From the NCBI GenBank assembly GCA_965220185.1, contig OZ244807.1, forward strand, positions 2,108,001-2,172,000: a stretch of DNA of 64,000 nt, written 5' to 3'. A program made the position numbers and the translations under genes. Every line of letters begins with the position of its first letter. Within the stretch, counting starts at the first letter, position 1. The notes under the pieces were generated by a model that ran no database searches, was not told where the DNA came from, and saw only the letters and a list, made by a program, of their open reading frames with translations. Positions 48,399-57,000 of this stretch are shown here, in pieces. This DNA comes from Azotimanducus sp965220185. GTDB taxonomy: Bacteria; Pseudomonadota; Gammaproteobacteria; Pseudomonadales; Azotimanducaceae.

Positions 48399-49784
48399 TT
48401 AGTCCTCTTGGTTTGAACTCGTCTTGTTGAGTACAAGGTCATCTGATGCGAGCTTCATCAAATCCTTGAGTGGCAGTTCACGTGTTGAGACGGATGCATG
48501 ATCGACCACGTATTGCATGGCCGCAAGCTGAATCAGCTCGTACTCAATGCCCGCCACGATGTCCTCGTTCTGGACGATCTCCATATAGCGCGCCTGCGGA
48601 TCGGGCTCGTATTGGCAGCGCGCGCGAATCGCCTCTTCAAGCGCCTCATCCTCGACCTGGATATCGTGGGTGTCGATAACCTTGCGCAGCAGCAGTGCCG
48701 ATTTCACGTAGTCGCACGCCCGGTCGCGGTCTTCAGGGTCCTGCGCAAGGTCTTGAAAGTCGAGCTTTGGGGCTTGTCCTTCAGCGCGAAACCCTGCCTC
48801 AATGCGCTTGACATAGCGCTCGCGCTCTTCATGCAGGCGCCGCATTTGATCGATCACCATGCCTTCGGGCAGCGAGAAATCGCGCATCTCGTTCAAACGA
48901 TGCAGCGCTTGATCGCGCAGCAGCCGCTCGACATGCAAGTCCCGGTTTCGCTGCAAAGAGCCTGAGATCGCATCGCGCAGCGCTTCGAGGTTGTCCATGC
49001 CAATCTTGTCAAGAAATTCGCGGGCATCTGCATCAGGCACCTTTGGTTCGAGCACTTCCCGGACCTCATGGCGCACAAGCAGCTGGCGCCCTGCGATTTC
49101 CTTGCCCGGATAGTCTTCAGGCACCTGCCACTCAAAATCGTGCGTCTCACCCGCCTTCACGCCAACAAGTCCTGTTGCTGGCGGCGCCGCGTGCGGATTG
49201 TCGGAGTAGTCGGAAACCGGCCGCTCGACGCCTTCCTGACGATTGATGCACTCGTCGGTCGCCTGATCGATCAATTCAAAATCAACTATCAGGTGGTCGC
49301 CAAGCTCGGAAGTTCGCCCCTCGATCGGGTGCCAAGATGTCTGCTCTTGGCGCATCTCTTCTAGCACGTCGTTCACATCGTCTTCAGTGACATCCGCCCC
49401 AGGTCGAACAAGCTCAAGCTCGGAGAAATCAATAAGGTCAAACTCAGGCATGCATTCGAAAGTGGCGTGGAAGTGCAAGTCCCGTCCGTCATGCCAATCC
49501 GAAAACTCAAATCGCGGCGCGGTTGCGGGTTTGAGGGATTCTTGCTCAGCCGCTTTTGGCCAGTTCTCACGTGCGACATCGAGCGCGATTTGTTGCCGTA
49601 GCTGCTCACCGTAGCGCCGTTCAAGCTCGCTCGCTGGCACTTTGCCTCGGCGGAAGCCTTTGAGATACGCGTCCCTTGCGACGCGCGACAGTTGTTCTTT
49701 GTAGCGGGTGCTCACATCTTCGGCGGGCACTGTTACGCTGATGCGCCGCTCAAGCTCGCCCTTGGTCTCAACGCTTACTTTCAT
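48399..49784 (-). CDS. tig: trigger factor
   Basis: A 461-residue ribosome-bound chaperone and prolyl isomerase. The ribosome-binding loop G-F-R-R-G-K-V-P lies near residue 43, the FKBP-like domain covers about 150-240 (G-D-H-L-I-V-D-F-E, F-E-W-Q-V-P-E-D-Y) and the chaperone arms follow. The C-terminal tail is long and ends in N-K-T-S-S-N-Q-E-D. It starts the tig-clpP-clpX operon, 64 bp downstream of tRNA-His on the same strand, so tRNA and tig transcription may be linked. Confidence 0.96.
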   Translation of the reverse strand: MKVSVETKGELERRISVTVPAEDVSTRYKEQLSRVARDAYLKGFRRGKVPASELERRYGEQLRQQIALDVARENWPKAAEQESLKPATAPRFEFSDWHDGRDLHFHATFECMPEFDLIDFSELELVRPGADVTEDDVNDVLEEMRQEQTSWHPIEGRTSELGDHLIVDFELIDQATDECINRQEGVERPVSDYSDNPHAAPPATGLVGVKAGETHDFEWQVPEDYPGKEIAGRQLLVRHEVREVLEPKVPDADAREFLDKIGMDNLEALRDAISGSLQRNRDLHVERLLRDQALHRLNEMRDFSLPEGMVIDQMRRLHEERERYVKRIEAGFRAEGQAPKLDFQDLAQDPEDRDRACDYVKSALLLRKVIDTHDIQVEDEALEEAIRARCQYEPDPQARYMEIVQNEDIVAGIEYELIQLAAMQYVVDHASVSTRELPLKDLMKLASDDLVLNKTSSNQED

Positions 49785-49848
49785 GTGCCACTTTCGTTTC
49801 GGGGATCTTCATTATGCAAACTCTGCTGTTGAGAGTTTTCCTAGAATT

Positions 49849-49925
49849 TGGGGTGGACGATGGGGCTTGAACCCACGACCGCCGGATCCACAATCCGGAG
49901 CTCTACCTGCTGAGCTACGCCCACC
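49849..49925 (-). tRNA. tRNA-His (GTG)
   Basis: A 77-nt minus-strand tRNA with the extra G at position -1 typical of histidine tRNAs, opposite a C discriminator (…CCACCCCA), and anticodon GTG in G-A-T-T-G-T-G-G-A-T. Last of a Pro-Arg-His tRNA cluster ahead of tig. Confidence 0.96.
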
Positions 49926-49927
49926 AT

Positions 49928-50004
49928 TGGCGCGCCTGGAAGGACTCGAACCTTCAACCCTCGGCTTAGAAGGCCGATGCTCTGTCCAGTTGAGCTACAG
50001 GCGC
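49928..50004 (-). tRNA. tRNA-Arg (TCT)
   Basis: A 77-nt minus-strand cloverleaf with acceptor GCGCCTG/CAGGCGC, G discriminator, encoded CCA and anticodon TCT in C-C-T-T-C-T-A-A-G. Only 2 bp separate it from tRNA-His. Confidence 0.96.
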
Positions 50005-50012
50005 ATCTCGAC

Positions 50013-50089
50013 TGGTCGGGGTAGAGAGATTCGAACTCCCGACTTCCTGCTCCCAAAGCAGGCGCGCTACCAGACTGCGCCATACCCCG
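50013..50089 (-). tRNA. tRNA-Pro (TGG)
   Basis: A 77-nt minus-strand cloverleaf with acceptor CGGGGTA and TACCCCG, A discriminator, encoded CCA and anticodon TGG in G-C-T-T-T-G-G-G-A-G. First of the Pro-Arg-His cluster. A short GC hairpin (CCCTCCC/GGGAGGG, 50104-50121) lies just before it. Confidence 0.96.
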
Positions 50090-50161
50090 ATGCTGTCCAA
50101 CTGCCCTCCCAAGCGGGAGGGACGCATCATACTGATGAAGTGGCCGATTTTCCACCCCTAT

Positions 50162-50198
50162 GGAAGGTCTGAGCTTTGCAGACTTGATCAGACCTTCC
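50162..50198. terminator. 11-bp hairpin abutting repeat copy 3
   Basis: GGAAGGTCTGA and TCAGACCTTCC are perfect inverted repeats around a 15-nt loop. No T-run follows. The right arm touches the CTAG of repeat copy 3, so the element may have inserted next to an existing terminator-like palindrome; it could also be a protein-binding site. Confidence 0.45.
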
Positions 50199-50380
50199 CT
50201 AGGAGTCTGCGCCGTAGGAATTCAGGGCTGCAAATCCGCTTCCGCTCGCCCCTTTGAACATTTGACCTTGTTCGATTCGATTTCGTCAAAAATAGCCCGA
50301 TATTATCCTCAATCGACCTTCCAAACGGGCGGCGGAATCGAATTTTCGCTTTCCTGAATTTCTACGGCGCAGACTCCTAG
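50199..50380. mobile_element. MITE-like repeat, copy 3 (182 bp)
   Basis: Third copy, bounded by CTAG at 50199-50202 and 50377-50380. It has the best preserved ends: about 28 bp of inverted repeat with one mismatch, starting CTAGGAGTCTGCGCCGTAG and including a GAATTC (left) or AAATTC (right). Internal sequence is nearly the same as copy 2. It ends 9 bp before the stop codon of the nuclease-fold gene and marks the left border of the GC-rich block. Confidence 0.87.
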
Positions 50381-50389
50381 TTTTCCGCC

Positions 50390-50944
50390 TCAGGCCGCGA
50401 GGGTTTCGATCACGTCGCCCTTGCGCTGCAGCACGGTCACGCCCTGCGCGAGGGCCGACTTCTTCAGCCCGTCATGGATGTGGAAAGTGGCCAGCGCGAG
50501 CCGCTGCCGGCGGTCGGCGTGCTCCGGGAACAGGCGCCGGAAGTTGGACGCCTTCTCGCCTAGCAGGCGCTTCAGGTCGTTCTCGTGCGCCTTGTACTTC
50601 ACTTCCACGACGAACACCTCGCGGCCATTGACCAGCAGCAGGTCGAACTCGTCCTCGATGCCGGCGCGGCTGCGCGTGACGTTCCTGTCGATGAAGTCGA
50701 AGCGCACCCCGTCCAGCACCGGGTCGGCCTTGAGGCTGTTGTGGTAGAACTCCTCGGCCACGGCCCCCTGGTTGTTGCTGACGCCGCCGTACATTTCCGC
50801 CATCCGGTTGATCTTGGCGTCTGTCTTCGCCAGCTGCGCGTCGGTCTTCGCCAGCTGGGCGTCTGTCTTCGCCAGCTGGGCGTCGGTGCGGTCCTGCGCG
50901 GCGGCGAGGCCAGCCACCAGCGCCTTCAGTTCGTCGTCGGTCAT
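50390..50944 (-). CDS. PD-(D/E)xK nuclease-fold protein with heptad repeats (DUF3782-like)
   Basis: A 184-residue protein. Residues 21-41 are three exact D-A-Q-L-A-K-T heptads, followed by D-A-K-I, which should form a coiled coil. The second half resembles PD-(D/E)xK nucleases: Asp101 in E-D-E-F-D-L-L-L, then V-F-V-V-E-V-K-Y-K (Glu114, Lys116), with a later helix. Proteins of this layout (DUF3782 and Rpn-like groups) occur in variable copies, often near mobile DNA; no catalytic role is proven. It belongs to the very GC-rich block and lies between repeat copy 3 and the giant gene. Possible -10 TATACT upstream (50975-50980) has no matching -35. Confidence 0.75.
   Translation of the reverse strand: MTDDELKALVAGLAAAQDRTDAQLAKTDAQLAKTDAQLAKTDAKINRMAEMYGGVSNNQGAVAEEFYHNSLKADPVLDGVRFDFIDRNVTRSRAGIEDEFDLLLVNGREVFVVEVKYKAHENDLKRLLGEKASNFRRLFPEHADRRQRLALATFHIHDGLKKSALAQGVTVLQRKGDVIETLAA
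50823..50885. repeat. in-frame tandem repeat, 3 x 21 bp
   Basis: Three copies of a 21-bp unit beginning GTCTTCGCCAGCTG encode the D-A-Q-L-A-K-T heptads of the nuclease-fold protein. The units differ at only a few positions and length changes would keep the frame. Confidence 0.9.
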
Positions 50945-51006
50945 GGAAGAAGCCTTGTCGGCGGATGGGGGGCCAGTATATCCTCATCCTGCCGGCGTTC
51001 GCGCAT

Positions 51007-51042
51007 GGCGGGGGCGGGCGGGGGTGTCCCGCCCGCCCCGCC
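51007..51042 (-). terminator. GC-rich hairpin after the giant gene
   Basis: A 15-bp G/C stem with one bulged base (…GGCGGGCGGG / CCCGCCCGCC…) begins 4 bp after the stop of the giant gene on the minus strand. There is no U-tract, so it may stabilise the mRNA end or assist rho-dependent termination. Confidence 0.4.
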
Positions 51043-51046
51043 GCGC

Positions 51047-54000
51047 CTACCATCTGGCTTCGATCTCGAGTCCGAAGGCGTGCTCGGGCTTCGCCGCCCG
51101 GCCTTCGCGGCGCGCGGCCCTGACGCCGAGCGAGACCTCGGGCGCGTCCGGGTCGTGCGGCGCGAGCCGCCAGCCGAGGGTGTACTCGCGGGCGCCCGCG
51201 CCGAGGCCGACGCCGGCGTGCGGGGCGCCGGTGAAGCGGCCGCCGAAGGCCGGCAGCCCCCAGGCGGCCTCCGCCGCCCAGCGGCCCGCCGCCGCCGCCG
51301 CGCCGCCTGCGCCGCCCCCCTCGCGGCTGTCCGGCGCCGCCGGGCGCAGCAGCGCCTCGAGCCCGCCCGCGGACCGCCCGCCGAGGTCCCGGCGCAGGCC
51401 GAGGGACGGCCCGCGCCCGCCGCCGGGCGCCGGGTCGAAGGCCAGCGCCGCCGAGAAGCCCATGTCCTCCATGCCGCCGTCCTCGTGCGCCACCAGCGCC
51501 CGCCCGGACACGTCGAGGGCGAGGCCGAGCGCCGGCGCCGCCCACGCGAGGCCGCCGCCGAGCTCCACCCCGAACCCGGCCCCGGCGTCGCCGCCGTCGT
51601 GGCGCGCGCCCGCCTCCAGCGTCGGCGCGAGGCTCATGCCGCGGCCGAGCGCCAGCCGCCAGCCGCCCTCGATCCCGAGCCGCAGCCGCGTCGTCGCGGA
51701 GCTCGACGCCGCCAGGTCGCGGGTCGCCTCCGAGTCCGTCCGCGTCCACAGCGCGTCCGAGGTCAGCGCCAGCGCGCCCCCGCCGGCCGGCAGCTCGCCG
51801 CGCGCCCCGGCCGCCGCCATGCGCCAGCGCGTGCCAGCCCTGTGGGACGAGCCCGCCGCCGTCCGCAGCGCCACCTCGCCGGCGCCGGCGCCGGCCGCGC
51901 CCCAGGCGCTGAAGCGCTCCGAAAGCCGCAGCGCGGCGTAGGGCGTGACCGAGGCCAGCGACGCCCGCACCTTCCCCGCGTCCACGCGCGGCGCGCCGTC
52001 GCCGCACTGCGGCGCCGCGCCTTCCAGACCGCCGGGGCAGGCCGGCGCCGCGCCGCCGCCGAGGCCGGCGTAGCCGCCCTCCGAGGCGCTCCGCGCCAGC
52101 GCGAGGCCGACCAGCCAGCCGCCGCGGGCGTAGTCCGCGCCGAGCATCGCCGTCGACGCCTCGCCGTCGAGCCGAACGCCCGTGCCGGCGCCGCGCGCCT
52201 CGCCGCCGAAGCCCCCCTGCGCGGCCCGCCCCCACAGCGCGAGGCTGCCGCCCGCGGCGTCGCCGCCGCCGGTCAGCGAGAAGCCCGACGACAGCAGCGC
52301 GTCGCGCACGGACATGCCCGCCCCTGCCGGGCCGGGCCGCGTGGCCTGCCCGCCCGCCCGCGGCATGCCGCCGAAGCCGCCGCCGGACGCCATGCCCGCC
52401 ATGGCCCGCGGTTCCATGCCGCCGCCCGCGCCATCCGGTTCCGGCCGCTCGCTGAACGCGCCGCCGGCGAGGCGCGCGTCCAGCCCGGGCGGGCGCGCCG
52501 CCGCGATGCGCCCGGCCACGCCCGCGAGCGCCTGGTCCGCCACCGCCCGGCCGAAGCGCGCCAGGTACGCCGCCGGCAGCGGGTCGTCGTTGGCGATCGT
52601 CCCCACCCCCACCGCCTTGGCGATGACCGCGCCCTCCGCCCGCGACAGCACCGCCTCGAAGGTCTCCTCCCCCTCGTCGTGCGCGTCGTCGTAGATGTAC
52701 ACCCAGCGGCGCTGCTCGGTCTCCCCGGGCGCGAACGTCACATCGTAGTAGGGGCGCGCGTAGTCGTAGCGCTCCCAGCGCGCCGACGGCGGGGTCGCGT
52801 CGCGGACGTCCATCCGCACCCGCACCGTCTTCTCCGAGGCGGGCGACAGCGTGATGGTGAACCGCATCGGCTCGCCCTCCCCGCCGCGCGCGTCCGAGAT
52901 CGACAGCCCGGGCAGGGACGCGGCGCCGTCGTCGTCCGACACCCGCACCGCCGCCGACGGCGGGTCGCCCAGCCGGTAGCCCGCGCCCGCGGCGAGCCGC
53001 AGCGACACGTCGCCGCTGGACTCGGCGGCGGCGTCCGGCACGGTCGGCACCGTGACGGTGGCGCTGGTCGCGCTGGCGGCGATGTTGAGCGTCTTCGCGC
53101 CCTCGTCGGCGGCGGCCACGAAGTCCGCGCCGTCGGCGTCGGACACCGCGTAGTTCACTTTCAGGGCGGACGACGGCGCCGGACTGACGGTGATCGTGAA
53201 CACCGCGTCCGCCCCCTCGGTGACGCCCGGCCCGGCCATCACCGTCACCGCCGGCGGCGGGTCGTCGTCGTCGGCGATGGCGAAGCTCAGGCTGCCCGAG
53301 GCCGCGGCGCCGCCGTCGGCGTTGGTCTCGACCGTCCCGATCGCCACCGTCACCGTCTCGCCCGCGCCCTCGTCGAGGCTGTCCGGCACCGCCGCCAGCG
53401 TCACCGTGGCCTGCGCCGGCGCGCCGCTGGCGCCGACGAACTCCACATGCGGGCTGACGTAGGTGTGCAGCGGGCCGCAGTGCACGCCCGGCGCCGGCGC
53501 GCACGCCGCCGTCCAGTCGGCCCCGCGCGCCGCCGCGCCGCCGAACACCAGCGGCACCCGCAGCGACTCGTGCGCCTCGAGCGTCCGCCCGAGCGTCACC
53601 GTGAACGCCTTGGTCCCGCCGTCCTCGGCGATGTCGCCCGCCGGGCCGGCGAGCGCCACCGTCGTCGCGTCGTCGTCGGCGACCCGCACTTCCGCCGAGG
53701 CCGGATCGCCCGGCGCGTAGCCGTCGCCCGAATCCACCGTCACCGACACGCTGCCGGACGGCTCGTCGGTGGTGTCGGCGGCGGTCGCCACTTCGATGTC
53801 CGCCGAGCTTTCCCCGGCCCGGATGACGGCCGTCTTCGCGCCTTCGCCGCCGGCGGCCACGAAGTCCGCGTTCGCCGCGTCCGAGACCGTGTAGTTCACC
53901 GTCAGGTCGGCCGCGGGGGCCGGGGTGGCGGTGAGCGTGAACGCCGCGGCCGTCCCCTCGGCGACGCCCGCCCCGGCCGCCACCGCCACCCGCGGCGTGC

Positions 54001-57000
54001 TCGGCGGCGTCTGTGGCGTCTGTGGCGTCGTCTCCGGCACCCGCGGCGGCGTCCGGCCGGGGCAGGCCTCCAAGCGCTCGAGCTCAACGCGCACCGGGCG
54101 CCACCCGTCCCAGACGGCCTCGCCCGCGCGCGCCTCGGCCGCCGTGAACGGCGCCGCGTCGGGCGTGCCCGCCGGCTTCGCCCCGAAGGCGATCAGCACC
54201 CGGCGCCAGTTCTCACCGAAGTTGCGGGCCGGGTTGTTGCGGTTCTGTTCGTAGTAGCGCCGCACCGTGTCAATCAGGCCCGCCGCCGTCGCGGGGCAGG
54301 TCGCCGGCGCGGCGTCGTTGTCCGCCACCGCCACCGTGGCCGAAGCAGTGCTCCCCACCGTGTAGCCCGTCCCCGCCGACACCGCCGCGGTGACGGTCCC
54401 GTCGGGCTCATCGCGGGTGTCGTCCACCGTCCGCACCGCGAAGGTCGCCGTGCCGGAGGTCGGCACCGTCACCGTCCGCGCCCCGATCTGGCCGGACGCC
54501 GCGAAGTCGCCGCCCTGCGACACCGCCACCGACACCGCGAGCGGCGCCGCCGGGGGCGGGGCCGCCGTCAGCGTGAAGGTGGCGCCGGCGCCCTCCGACA
54601 CCCCCGGCCCGGCCGCGATGGACACCCCCGGCACCGGCGGCGGCGCCCCCGCCGACGGCGTGGCGGACGCCTCGGACGAGGCCGCCCCGGCCAGCGCCCC
54701 GGCCAGGGCGCGAACCTCGAAGCCGTAGGCGGTGCCGTTCGCCAGATCCGCCACCGTGTGCGCCACCGTGTCCGCATCGCTGTCCGCGATGGGCGTCCAG
54801 TCCCCCCATGTGCCGGTGCCGGGCGGGGTGCGCCGCCGGACCTCGTAGCCGGTGATGCGGTTGCCGGACGGTTTGGTCCAGCGCAGGACGACCCGGGCGT
54901 CGCCTGCCGCCGCCGTGAAGTCCGCCGGCGCCGCCGGCGCCACCGTCCCTTCGCCGTCGTTGTCCGTCACCTGCACCGACGCCGACGCGGGGCTGCCCAC
55001 CGTGTAGACTGCCGGCACCGCGGCCAGCGACGCCGCCACCATGCCGTCCGGCTCGTCGTTCCTGTCCGCCACGGTCCGCACCTTGAACGACGCCGAGGTC
55101 GCGCCCGCCTTGAGCTGCACCCGCCGCTGGCCCTCGTCGGCCGCGGCGAGGAAGTCGCCGCCGCCCGTCGCGTCCGCCACCGTGACGAAAAGGTCAAACG
55201 TCGTCGAGGCCTTGGCCGCTGCCGTCAGCGTGAACGTCAGCTCCGCGCCCTCGGCGACCGGCCCGGCCGGCGAGGCGGCGATGGTCACCACCACCCGCTC
55301 CACCTCCAGCGCCTGCAGCGCCTTCGCCACCTCGAGCCAGCGCGCGCCGTGCGCCGCGGCGGGCGTGTACCCGAGCAGGCCGGCGGGCGTGTACGCGAGC
55401 GTCAGCGCCTCGCCGAAGGTCATCGGCTCGACGTCCGCCAGGTCCGGACCGGCCTGGCCCAGCGCCTTGAGCGCCCGCTTCCAGTGCGCCACGCAGGCGT
55501 CGGCGGCGGCGCACGAAGCCTCCGCCATCCAGCCCCGCACCTTGTCGGCGAGGCCGGCCAGGGGGGTGGCGCGCGCCGTGGCCGAGGACAGGCCCGGCCT
55601 GAACCCGCTCCCCGGCCGCGACCGCGCCCGCACCTGGAAGGCGTACTCGGCGCCGCCGGCCAGGCCCCTCGCCGTGTGGCTCCTCGTGCCGGGGCCGCTG
55701 CCGGGGATGGTCGTCCAGGCGCCCCAGGAGACGGGGTCGCCCGTGCCCCGGCGGTACTGGAAGTCGGCGGTGCGGTCGACGGCGGGCGCGGCGGGCGGCG
55801 CGTAGCTCCAGGCGAGCGCCACCGACCCCGCGCCCGGCGTGGCCATCAGGCCGGTGGGGGCCGGGTGGGGCTGGTCGTCGTCCCGGATGGTGACGGTCGC
55901 CCCGCTGGGCGCGCCCACCGACACCCCGGCGGGGAGGTCCTGGGGGACAATGGTCACGCTGAACGCCTCGCTTTCCTCCGGCACGTTGTCGTCCTCGATG
56001 GCGATGCGCAGCGTCGCCCGCGTGTCCCCCGCCGGGAAATCGACCGTGTACGGGCCGCCCGCGAAGTCCGCGCCCGCGTTCGCGCCGGTGTCGACCGAGA
56101 CGAGCCTGACCCGCGTCGCCGCGCCGCGCGCCGCCGACAGCGCCAGCGTGAGCTCCGCATGGCTGTCGTCGCCCTCGGCCACCGTCACCGCCGTCGAGCC
56201 GGCGGCGAAGGCCACCGTGACCGGCGCCGCCGGCGTGGCCGTCGCCTCGGCCGAGGCCGCGCCCTCGAGCGCCCCGTCCACCGCGCGGACCTGGAAGCCG
56301 TAGGCGGTGCCGTTGGTCAGGCCCGCCACCGTGTGGGTGGTCGTCGTGGCGGTGCTGCTCGCGATGGCCGTCCAGCTCCCCCAGGCGCCGGTGCTCGGCG
56401 GGGTGCGCTGGCGGAACTGCCAACTGTCGATGGCGCTGTTTTCCGGGTCCGTCCAGCTCAGGACGACCTGCTGGTTGCCCGCCGCGGCGGTGAAGCTGGC
56501 GGGCGCCGCCGGCGCCGTGTCGTCGTCGGTCACCGTCACCGCCACGCTGCCGGTCACCGAGCCGTAGCCGCCGCCGCTGGCGCTGTGGGCCAGGGTGGCG
56601 CTGTCGTCCACGCCGTCGTTGTCCTCCCCCGCCGACACCGTCACCGTCCGCGCCGTGCTCCAGGTGGAGTCCGTGAAGGTCAGCGTGCTCTGGCTGCCCG
56701 GAGCCGTGGCGTCGGTGTCCACCGTCACCTCGCCGCTGGCCCCAGCCACCGTCACGGTGACGTTCCCCGTCGGCTGGGTCGCGAGCTTCACCGTGTAGGT
56801 GCCGCTGCCCCCCTCCGCCACCGTCAGCGCGGTCGGATCGATGACCAAGCTGGCCGTGTCGTCGTCGGTCACCGTCACCGCCACGTCCCCAGTCACCGAG
56901 CCGTAGCCGCCGCCGCTCGCGCTGTGGGTCAGGGTGGCGCTGTCGTTGGTGGTGTCGTCGTCCTCATCCGCCGACACGGTCACCGTCTGCGCCATGTTCC

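Noticed and set aside
50772..51941. Long plus-strand frames opposite the nuclease-fold and giant genes
   Set aside because: High GC removes stop codons on all frames; the translations are P/A/S/R-rich with no recognisable motif.
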